From the NCBI GenBank assembly GCA_036346275.1, contig CM070730.1, positions 2,914,309 to 2,978,308 on the forward strand: a stretch of 64,000 nt of DNA, written 5' to 3'. Shown piece after piece: positions 23,098 to 32,809 of this stretch (position 1 is its first letter; every line of letters begins with the position of its first letter). Source of the stretch: Otatea glauca (taxonomy: Eukaryota; Streptophyta; Magnoliopsida; Poales; Poaceae). Below the pieces are notes generated by a model. It saw only the letters and a program-made list of their open reading frames with translations. It was not told the DNA's origin and did not search any database. The position numbers and the translations under genes are program-made.

Positions 23098-23633
23098 TGT
23101 GGAATATATGGAACTAGGTATCTCTATGACCGACCTAACGTCACCAGAAGAAAGGAAAAGCCGGGAGAGGAGGCCCAAAAGTTGTGCCCCGCGTCAAGCC
23201 AAGTTGCCGTGCAGAAGGGTGCATACCTTTGGACAATTGAATATATACTCGGATATAAACGATACAGTTGTAATCCGAGTTGTTTATAGGATAGATAAAG
23301 ATGTAAACCCTATCTCAGAACCGATTAGAATCTAGTAACCGATCGGAATCTCGATCGATCAGACTCGTAAGTCGCACCACCCCAGTATATAAGGGAGAGG
23401 CGGGCAACAACAAGGATCAAGCCATAGAGCATAGCACCCTCATATGGCCCAGAGCACATTGCGCTTTGAGCAATCTTAGATCCATGAGATCCGTATAATC
23501 CCAAAGACACAGATTAGGTATTACCTCCATCGTCGAGGGCCTGAACCTGTCTAAAATCCCTGACTTGTGTGACCTTCGAGTTTGAGATCTAGCGCCTGCC
23601 CCATAAATTTATTGCCGACTACAAAAGTCGACA
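23098..23633 (+). repeat. 3' LTR of the gypsy element
   Basis: 536 bp, same ends as the left LTR. It has lost single bases relative to the left copy near 23360-23400. The purine-rich tract ACTCGGGGGCTAC stands directly before it. Confidence 0.93.
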
Positions 23634-24278
23634 AATACATTACAAATAAAAAATTAAAAAATAATAACCCGAAAAGAAAAATTACTGAAGTATGCCACTT
23701 TTGCCATTCTGACTGGCAGCGTGTTCGCTTTTTCGAAATGAAAACAGGGTAGCATGGCATAGGTTTTAAATGATAAGAAAAAATTCAGAACAATGACGAT
23801 TACTGTTGGTAGAAACATAACGAAGGTATGAACTATATGACTCATATGGAAGAAAATGACAAAACAGGATGTAGAAAACGACGAGACGAAACCTATATAC
23901 AAATATTATGGTACGTAGCATGACATTGAAATATTAGGGTGGTACATAGCATGATATAGAAAATGACATAGCTTGACATACAAAATAAAGAAAGAGACAT
24001 GGCACAACAGCACAGAGGAAATACGATACAAGTGCGCCTTTTGGGATTGTAAAAGGGCGGGATGGACTATGCTTTATGAACGGAGGACGTTAAGGCTCGA
24101 ATAGGTAACCGTATAGCACCCACAGGGAGTGCTGATCATCAAGACGGTGTGGACGGGGCTGTTGGTCACGGTAGTGACAAGCACAACTGCAGCTGACATT
24201 GCCGCAACAGCAGTAAGTTTGGTAGTTGTTACCGAGGTGGATGACCTCATCATTGTTCATCTCCCTGAACCTTTGACA

Positions 24279-24782
24279 TCATAGGTCATCGTTCTGTATC
24301 TGGAGCTTTAAATTCTGCCTGCGAAGCTGTTCGTTCTCGTTCTTGACCTCCATGAGATCCTCTTGCATTTCGTCGAGGCGATATAGCAATGTGTGGATGT
24401 AACATTGTGCATATATGGGATACGGTGAGTCCACCCATTCAATAAATTTGCAATCCGTGGCCTGCAAGCAAGAGTGCGTGTCATATAGCGAGACATGAGC
24501 CAAATAGTATGTAAGAGTTGTAGCAGTTACCATGAATAGTGGGCATCAGTAGAAATGACGTCCTAGGCTGGTATTGAACTCATCGCAAACTTGCACAACA
24601 GCGTCGAGATCGTGCTTGCATGTCGGCCATTTTAGGGGGCGGAGTGGGAGGCTATCGTGGATTGGATTTTGGGGGTTGTAGTAGTCCCTTGTTCGAATGG
24701 GAAGATCTGGGCTGGGGGATCGGGGTCTTGGGGACCGTAGATTTGAAGGTCCTCGAGTGAAGGGTTGCGGCCTAAAAAACAT
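24279..24782 (-). pseudogene. GRF-type zinc finger plus coiled-coil protein, with premature stop
   Basis: Exon 1 starts at an ATG at 24782 and reads a Pro/Arg/Ser-rich segment, then LKWPTCKHDLDAVVQVCDEF and GRHFY before a TGA at 24548-24546. Reading past it gives CPLFM and a donor at 24530. The acceptor at 24462 leads to DCKFIEWVD and a heptad-rich tail (LDEMQEDLMEVKNENEQLRR) ending at 24279. C-x-H...GRxFxxCP...CxFxxWxD is the GRF zinc-finger layout. The stop sits where the family has Arg (CGA to TGA), so this copy is probably dead. GRF proteins of this size are common passengers of plant transposons. It lies inside the MULE-like element. Confidence 0.65.
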
Positions 24783-25689
24783 GAAGGGTCAGGGCCTCAA
24801 GGTGATGTCTTGCCCGTCTTCCCCGTCTACCCCTCCCACGGCTTTAGGTACCTCCTCTGTCTGTCATTGCAATGGAGTGGAGGTTGGGATAGTGAAGAAG
24901 TGTTGTCTGGGTGGTCAGTGGTTTTATAGGCAGTGTGTAGTCTATGCAGGGCTGATAGAGAAGGGCAGCGTATCCTCACTTTGGTCTGAGAAAGCGGGCT
25001 GCAGCGTATTATCTTATCACTTTGATCTAAGAAAGCGGTGGGCAGAGTGTTGTCCAATCGGCCAAACATAGATACAACTGGGTTCGTGTTGTCCAATTGG
25101 TCAGACAAAGCAACTGGGTTCGTGTTGTCCAATCGGCCTGACATATATGCTGACTTCGTGTGGTCAATTCGCCCTACCATAGCATGTTCGATGTTATGAA
25201 AGAACAAAAGTTATGAAGTAACGAAAGTTATGAAAGAACAAAAGTCACGCGTGCGAAGAGTAAGTTACGAAAGTTATGAACTAACAAAAAGTATATGTCT
25301 GGATAGTACATAAGTTATGAAAGAAAAAAACTATCTGTTGTTCTTGCGTGGTGCGACCCCTCGTACGGCCCCAGCCCTCCCACGGCGTTGAACATGTCCC
25401 AACGGATACGTCAGCTGGTCTGGGCCCTATCCTCTAGTGCTCCTTACGGGACGTGCAGGTGGAGATGGCATAGCGTCTGGCCGGGCGGGGCTAGGTTATT
25501 GGCCGGGTCCAGTGCATTGGACACCGCGAGAGATCGAGCACAACCCCTGTGGTTTCCTGGGGGTCAACAAAGTAAGCGCGGTAATCGACGTCGTCATCAC
25601 CGACGTCCGAGGTGGTATGGCCGTACTGGAAGACGTCGTCATCGTCGGCGTCTAGAACATCGGCTGCATAAGGAAAAACTTCATGGCAT

Positions 25690-27607
25690 TAGAAGTATAT
25701 GTGCGAATTATGAATAATTTGGTTAAGTATTAAAGGTTTACCTGGGAACATCTGGTTGTACGACATGTCTCGTTGCCAGCTGGAGCCCCTCGCCACGTCG
25801 GGAGGAGGTATGTGTCCGACTGCGTCGGGTACGTGTTCACCGTGGTAGCCACATGCCGAGGAGGGTCCTTCACGACATGGACAAGTCTGACACGTATCCG
25901 TGTTGCGTACCACCGGATGTAGTTGTCGTATGTGCCGTGGTCGTAAGGGGCGGCCTCCTGGTGGACGTCCTCCAACGCATGGAATTACTCTGAAAGTGAG
26001 TCTGCATGCGTTGTGTCCAACCTGCACGCCCTGCGAGACCCTTCCTTGTTTGCCTGTAAAATTAAGTAACATATGCACATCATTAGTTTATTAAAGAAAT
26101 TTATAAGCAATGGGAATAAAGCAGAATAGAAAACTCACGAGTGGATGTGTGGTGGTACGACGACACCCATGGGGACCGGGAAAACTTGGCGAAGTCCTAA
26201 CTGGCGCATCACCCGGTGAATCGCGTACATCTCCACAAACACGTCGAACACCAGGTGACAACGGGTGAGCCAGAAGATGGCGTCGTGGGTGCATTGCATG
26301 GAGAGGCTAGAGGGTGCTCGCGCGGCTACGCACTCTGGTAGGTAGGTATGGCCTCCAGATCATACGATCGTCCGTCAGCTGGTCGAACATCTCGGCATAC
26401 TCAGGGTATAACGCGTGCGACTTAACTGATGTGAACGTGGGCTGCACAAGTAGTAGTAGACGTTATGATAGTAAATACCAGGTTGAACTGTACCGTAACA
26501 AACGACAGTGGCGATATTCTAACCCATTAGCGACACCACAGTGTTCCCATTGTCGAAGGTTGACGTCGTCCCCCGCTGGCCCGTACAGGACATCCCCGTA
26601 AGGTCTCAATTCAACGTGCGAACGTTCAACCTGGAAATGCTCGAATGACCACAGTTGGAGGAGTGGGCACCCGGTGAGGATGGAGTTATAGGAGACGGGC
26701 CGACAACCGTCGCAAAGGGCCCTGTAGATGGTGCACAGTACAGCGGGGCCCTAATCCAGCTGCGGGATGTCGTTGAACTCCGCATCTGCTATCATCCTCG
26801 CGTACTAGATCATATCCCTGTCGATGCTGTCTCTGTGGGAAGAGCAGAACATGACCCAGTCGAAGAACCACAACAGGTACGTCTCTAAGTGGCGTCGCAC
26901 AACGTAGTCTGCAGCATCGTCTACCATCCTCTCGGGCTGTAAAAACAACACGTTAATATAAAATGCCAATAAGTCCGAATTGTGTAGCATTATAGGAATG
27001 AATAAAATGCAAACATAACACAACTTACATAGAACTACGTCAGCCACTTCTGAGTTAGACCGTGGCATCCGATGAACGTCTCGTAACTGGCCTCGACGGG
27101 TAGCAAGCCCTCGAACCTCACGAGAATCTCAGCTCGCCAGTGTGAGCCGACATCGTCGGGGACAACCGCCTGCCGGCGCACAAAAGACCCGTTAGGTAAC
27201 TGATGTCCTCTAGTGTCGGCATCATCCTCCGCAAGGGAGATGAAAGTTGTGCGTCTCTGATCGCCGCGGTCGAAAAAAGCCGTGAGTAGACTCCTGTCGT
27301 AAGGGAACCTCTGGGAGGCACCGCACCTGTCAGCATGGTCTACGCATGTGGCCTCCACCATCCTAGCAAATAGTAGCAATCACAATACAATCCAATGGCT
27401 ACATTGAAATGATTGCACAAACCTCGATATCCACCACGTGTCGATTCTCCATGCCCTCAAGGGGGTACGCAACCGTAGGTACGAAAGCTCAGTAGGCGCC
27501 TGGCCCTCTATCGAGGCCTGTGTGGCCAAACGACTACAGTGCAACGTATCTATGGCAGGGTCGATCAGCTCGTACTCCCGCGCAGGAGCTGCATCGTCGC
27601 TCGCCAA
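25690..27607 (-). pseudogene. Plant mobile domain (PMD / aminotransferase-like) gene, decayed
   Basis: Exon-like blocks in order on the minus strand: DRSLLTAFFDR and PTLEDISYLTGL (27250-27150), an AEILVRFEGLLPVEASYETF block (about 27130-27070), RRHLETYLLWFFDWVMFCSS (about 26890-26830), LLQLWSFEHFQVE (26660-26620), AEMFDQLTDDRMIWRPYL (26400-26340), EMYAIHRVMRQLGLRQV (26240-26190) and YIRWYATRIRVRLVHVVKD (25930-25870). These follow the PMD family found in MAIN/MAIL proteins and in many plant transposons. Frameshifts near 27230 and 26340 break it. No catalytic role is known for the domain; some family members act in silencing and development. It occupies the body of the MULE-like element. Confidence 0.7.
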
Positions 27608-27939
27608 CCTACAATGAAAATAACAAATAGGTTAGCAAATAACATATAAATATAAAACATCATACAAACCTAACTGATAAAATATGCCTACATATGATAT
27701 TAACTTACTGTACACTTCAATACACAATTGCTTTAACTGACCGTAATTTTACTTCTCAATATACCCGATCGACCCTAAACCGCGATTACAAAAAATTATA
27801 TCTACACGAATTTTACTAACTTGCATATACCTACAAAATTTTTACTATTCTAAATATAGCTCTAATAGTAATATTAACCTCCAAATATTTACAGATAAAT
27901 ATTACTACTCATATCTACAAAAATAATCTAAACATATAT

Positions 27940-28195
27940 AAATAAATATTTCTAATCTAAACATATATAAATAAAAATTTCTAATCTACCCATATCTACA
28001 AAAATATTTCTACTCTACCAATATCTACACGCTTATCACTACTCTACAAATCTAATTAAACATATGTAAATAAATGTTTCTAATCTAAACTTACATAAAT
28101 AAAATTTTCTAATCTACTCATATCTACAAAAATATTTCTACTCTACCAATATCTACACGCTTATTACTACTCTACAAATCTAATTACTTAGTTTT
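27940..28195. repeat. ~128-bp AT-rich tandem duplication inside the MULE-like element
   Basis: Two units share TTTCTACTCTACCAATATCT and ACACGCTTAT(C/T)ACTACTC at 28031 and 28159, plus several CATATAAATAAA blocks. There is no coding potential. It lies upstream of the PMD gene on the minus strand. Confidence 0.75.
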
Positions 28196-28717
28196 CTAAC
28201 TTAGATTTCGAAAAGAATAAAAAAGATATTAACAAACAACCTTCAAATGTCGTGCAGTGTAGACCTTCTTCTTCCCCTCCTCCCCTCTCTCTTCTCTCCT
28301 TTCTTCTCTTCTTTTCTCTCCTTTTCTCTTCTCTTCTCTTCTCTGCTTGCTCAGTGAAATGGCGACGGGTTCTGGCCGGCCGCCGCGTGTGGCCTTAAAT
28401 ATGATTTTATGTCACTAATTGAAATGACGACAGAGAAACTGAACGGTTAGTCGCCATTTCAATCGACGCAGAAATGTTTGTCACCAATTTAAATGGCGAC
28501 TACTTACGTGAATCTTTAATGACGGCTTTATGACTACGAATGATTTAATGTCACCATTTTAAATGGCGATATAATTAAAACCGTCATTTATTAAAACGAT
28601 CTAACTCTGTCGCTATTGAAACGGTGACATATGTGTCTGTCATTTTTTTTTCGGCATATATTTTTTGTAATTTTTATTTTTTTCGTGTATTATTTAAAAA
28701 AAAATTCGTTGGTGCTC

Positions 28718-29581
28718 CGTGTGTGTGAGGATGCGTGTTGCAAACAGAGCAGATGCTACCAATCTCGATTGTTCCTGAGAAACAAGATGCGATAGATCAG
28801 TGAGCAAGGGGGTTTGCTTGTTAACCAGAAGATAAGATTCGTGGACGACCTGTATTCATTCCTAGACAGATACTAAGAATCTCCATTATTGAGGAGACTT
28901 GCTAAGTTGATAGTGAGCTAAAGCCTATTCCATGTTAGCTTTCCATCTATAACCGGCCGTTGGGGGAGATTAGGAGTTCCGATTCTCCACAATTTGTCCA
29001 AATGGAGCACCATGCTACATGTATGCATAGTTGACGAGAGAGTCGATCAAGAAATGCTCAGAAAAGTTCAGCACTTCCTTTCCATTGATTTCTAGGTATC
29101 CAGAAATCGCGCAAAGAAACAAAGGGGAGGTTCTCTTTCGATTCCTTTGCCCGTTCTATCGTGCACTCACGTCTCACGCACTGACAGGCAAACATTTGGC
29201 AGAGATGCAGATGCAGATGGTGACCTCTCGGTTCTGAATTTCTGATATCGTGACGACATCCACCACTGGCCAAAGCTTGGAGCAAATCGCCTCATCTGCA
29301 TATGCAAGGACCTAGGTATTCAACATGGAAGTTGCCAACTAAATGGCATAATTTTAGTTGGCAGAGCAACTAGCTTACAGCTAAGAAAAGATGCGAATCG
29401 ATAAGTTAAATTATGCAATTATATCGTAGGGTTGCCAACATTCAAATTTTACAAGATTATAGAAGCTCACCTCCCTTATGTGTAATTTTTTTGAGAATTT
29501 TTCAAAATTTGTAGACGTGAGTTTCACGGAATTTTCATGATAAGTAGGGTTTTCACTATATATATATATATATATATATAT
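28718..29581. other. Intergenic flank right of the MULE-like element
   Basis: No gene supported. It is ordinary AT-rich intergenic sequence with a short (TA)n run at about 29560-29581. Confidence 0.4.
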
Positions 29582-29810
29582 GAAAATGATTTCATACTCC
29601 TGGGTGTACGTACTCCCACCTCTAGTATACCATTTAAATGATGTTGTTATACCTCTTTATCCTTTTGAGTATACTCTAATACGATTATAAGATACTCCAA
29701 AGTGAGTTCAATGAAAAATTTCATTAAAGTCCACCATTTATAGCATAATTTTTATATATTCATTTTACATATGGAAAAGGGTATGTACCAAAAAAAAAAA
29801 AATAAAGATG

Positions 29811-29878
<68 letters not shown>

Positions 29879-30250
29879 ATAGAAAAATGGTTCCATATTC
29901 CTGAGAGTACGTACTCCCACATCTAGTATATCGCTTAAAATGATATTATTATACCTCTTTATCCTTTTAAGTATACTCTAATACTGATTATAAGATATTC
30001 TAAAGTGAGTTTCATGAAAAATTTCATCAAAGTCTACCTTTTATAACATAATTTGTTTATATATTCCTTTCACATATATATAAAAGGGTATATAACAAAA
30101 AATAAAGGGCTCGAATGAATTTTTTTCAACCATGTCGTATTAGAGTATCTTAGAATTATTATTGTAGTATACCGAAAGCGATAAATAAGTATAACACGTT
30201 TGTTTAAGTGATATATTGGAGGTGGGAGTATGTACTCCCGAGAGTACGGT
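29582..30250. mobile_element. Pair of related MITE copies around a (TA)n microsatellite
   Basis: A partial copy (29582-29790) and a fuller copy (29887-30250) share GTACGTACTCCCAC, TACCTCTTTATCCTTTT and GAAAAATTTCAT blocks in the same order. The fuller copy ends in an inverted repeat: CTGAGAGTACGTACTCCCAC on the left, and CGGGAGTACATACTCCCACC read from the right on the other strand. A (TA)n run (about 29811-29870) separates the copies. The first copy lacks its right end. Confidence 0.6.
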
Positions 30251-31369
30251 CAACGTGAACCTTCCCACCTGAACTCAACGTATGAGATGGAGATGGGTTA
30301 AACTTTGAAGATGTTTTTTTAAGATGGTCGGAGAGTCCAAGGGTTTTAATCACTTCGCATTTAAGGTAGAAATGAGACTCAAACTTGGGTGGACGAATTC
30401 ACAACCTTTTGCTTTCTGATTAACGTGGATGAACTTCACTTGTATGCAAGCAGGTTAGGTTAGATAACAAAGAAAATTGGATTGGCATTGAAAAAGGACG
30501 CCCTTCTTCAGCATGCATGCGTGCACCACGTTGAAAGGATAATATTGCACGGATGCATCATGAATCCCATATAAAAACTTCACCGACTTTTGACTACATA
30601 ATCCATATCATTTTGAAGTGCGTCTCTCTTTTTTCCAAATTAGTTTGGCCAACTCAAGAGTCAAGAGACCTTCTATCTAGATAGATAGGTGTTGTGGGCT
30701 AGCTGATTAAACTCAAAGAGAAGATAATCCAATTGAACAGACACTACCGCAAAAAGATGCATGTATAGTGGATTATGACATGCTCCATTACAGTTTGTGA
30801 TAAGCTAGGATGAACTCTTTCTTTCTTGTTTCAACGTGTGAAGGGCATGCACAGACCTAATCTTTCCTCATATGCTAGCTACTCGGCACTCGATCGGCGG
30901 GCGAGCTAGCTTAACTGTGATCTTGACCAAGTTAAGTAAAGCGAGCGTATCAAGTAATAAACAAACAAGCGAAAAGTAGTTCTTTTCTTCAATGATTTAA
31001 GCCACATATTACCGTTCATTGCTGTTAGCAACGTAACAACAATGTCATCAAATCTTGTCCCTTCTGGCTTCTGCACATACTATATGCGGTCAACAAAAAG
31101 ACAGTCCTTTTCCCCTAAAAAAAAGAGTCATTTTCTGTACACTCCCGAGTTAAAGATATACTAGTATTATATATGTTGCCTGAACAATAAATCAAAGGTC
31201 AGGCTCATGATTCGCCCTATACACCAAGTCACCAACAGTTATGCACTGACTGAGATGAGCAAAGCGTGTCCTTTTCCTGATGTAGGCACTGACCGGAGAG
31301 CATCTACCGGCCAATATTCCTTCCAACCATGCATATCGTGCATCACCAACCACCCGAAGTCCACCCCAA
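30251..31369. other. Intergenic region before the CACTA block
   Basis: No gene or recognisable RNA. AT-rich, with no clear repeat structure apart from short simple runs. Confidence 0.4.
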
Positions 31370-31384
31370 CACTACACTGAAAAA

Positions 31385-31675
31385 GGTCATCTGTGACGAT
31401 TTATATGTGCCATCAGTGACGGTTATTGAACCGCCACAGATATAGTGCCACTGATAATCGAGGATTATCAGTGACGGTTTTCTAACCGTCACAGATAATT
31501 GTTATCTGTTGCGGTTCTATACACCAACAGTCACAGATAACAATATTATCTGTGGCGGTTATATCCACCAACCACCACAGATAACAATATTATTTGTGAC
31601 GGTTCTGTCTACCAACCGCTACAGATAACAATATTATCTGTGGCGGTTCTATCCACCAACCGCCACATATAGTAC
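31385..31675. repeat. Left subterminal repeat array of the CACTA element
   Basis: Alternating direct and inverted units of the form ATCTGTG(A/G)CGGTT(C) and ACCGCCACAGATAACA, at least eight copies. In En/Spm such arrays bind the element's regulatory transposase protein. Binding here is inferred. Confidence 0.8.
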
Positions 31676-31756
31676 CTGATCAAAAAAAATAAAAAAACCG
31701 CATTTTGGGCTAGCCTCAGGTGCTGCTAGCCATGCCCTCTGAAACATATAATACAT

Positions 31757-31930
31757 CAATCACAGATTTTGCATATACACAATTACAATGTACAACAATC
31801 ACAGATTTTGCATATACACAACTACAATATAATACATCAATCACAATTACATATAATACATTAATCGCAATTACATATAATATATCAATCACAGATTTTG
31901 CATATACACAATTACAATGTACAATTAAAA
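31757..31930 (+). repeat. Short minisatellite next to the CACTA left array
   Basis: The unit ATCACAGATTTTGCATATAC with ACAATTACAAT spacers occurs at least three times (31757, 31798 and 31887) with ATAATACATCAATC spacers. Non-coding. Confidence 0.7.
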
Positions 31931-32809
31931 TGTATCTCATGCATGAGGCGCTCGATCATGGTGATGGTGTAGGGTCGCCGGGTTTCAGGGTTGATAGTCT
32001 TGTCCATCACAATGGTGGCGATATCCACAAGTGGTTAGACAATTGCGCCTCCTCTCCTTCCCGAAACCCGAGCTCCCTTTGTCCAATATCTGAGAGAATA
32101 ATTAATTGTTCATGTAAAATCAACAAATATCTCATCCCAAGAATTTTTAAGTTTGTATGGTAAGTTCGTAACCTAGACTCCACATTATACAACTTATCAT
32201 TTCCCCCCTCATGTAGGCAGCAAAAATGGTTTTAGCAAAATATGATATAAAACAACACGAATGACCTAGACCGTTGGATCGATCAAGGAAAATAGAAAGA
32301 TGATTTATTCAATTGATCTCATTCAAGGAAATGTTATCTTATCATATCCACTCGGATGGAATGCAGAGCTAAAAAAGCAAGGACCATGTAATCAAATCTC
32401 TTATGAATGGAAGGTAAAGATGCAAAAGGAAACTTCGGCAACTAAATCAAGCAATCAAATATACCTGCTATAATGGTGCAGTTTTGGGGCTAAGCTCTTG
32501 CCGTATTCATCCTTCACCCACGTCTATAAAAAGCTCTACTAGCCATCATGAAAGGGCACGGAGAAAAGCAATAGAGGGAGCGCTCCTCGTCTAGAGCGCA
32601 CACACACACCACCACCCATCAACACACACACACACACGCACGGGAGAAGGGCAACAACACACGTGCAGATCAATCACAACTTCTTAAATCAAATGACATA
32701 AATTAGAACATGTGCAAGCCATGCCATCCAATACTAAACTTGACATTTAATGAAACATCAGTTTACACCACTGTAAGAAAAAAATTAACTAGTTTTCTAA
32801 ACTATAAGT

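Larger units (their letters stand above)
17138..23633 (+). mobile_element. Ty3/gypsy LTR retrotransposon, probably Tat lineage, internally deleted
   Basis: Two LTRs (17138-17681 and 23098-23633) begin TGTGGAATATATGGAAC and end AAAAGTCGACA. The likely 5-bp target copies are AATAA and AATAC. A primer-binding-site-like sequence follows the left LTR, and a purine-rich GGGGG tract precedes the right LTR. Inside are a gag-like remnant, RNase H and integrase in gypsy order, then an antisense ORF and a tandem array before the 3' LTR. Protease and reverse transcriptase are missing. At 6.5 kb it is well short of a complete element. It is inserted in the MULE-like element and is itself interrupted by a hAT element. 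Confidence 0.9.
16878..28707 (-). mobile_element. Mutator-like (MULE) element carrying PMD and GRF genes, with nested insertions
   Basis: The ends are inverted repeats: left GATTTTTTTTTAAAATAATA, and right (reverse complement) GAATTTTTTTTTAAATAATA. Flanks GTTGGTGCCC (16868-16877) and GTTGGTGCTC (28708-28717) match at 9 of 10 bases, which fits a Mutator-type 9-10 bp target duplication. Subterminal regions at both ends repeat short motifs such as AGCGACAGA, TGTCGCTATT and AATGGCGAC. The minus strand carries decayed plant-mobile-domain and GRF-type genes. No MURA transposase was recognised, so the element is probably non-autonomous or has lost it. The class assignment is inferred from end structure and duplication length. 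Confidence 0.6.

Noticed and set aside
31385..31675. Regularly spaced repeats resembling a CRISPR array
   Set aside because: Units are alternating direct and inverted subterminal repeats of a CACTA transposon in a plant genome. There are no unique spacers and no cas genes.
31720..32163. 147-codon frame with repeated Tyr/Thr/Ile segments
   Set aside because: The translation is that of the non-coding minisatellite next to the CACTA array.
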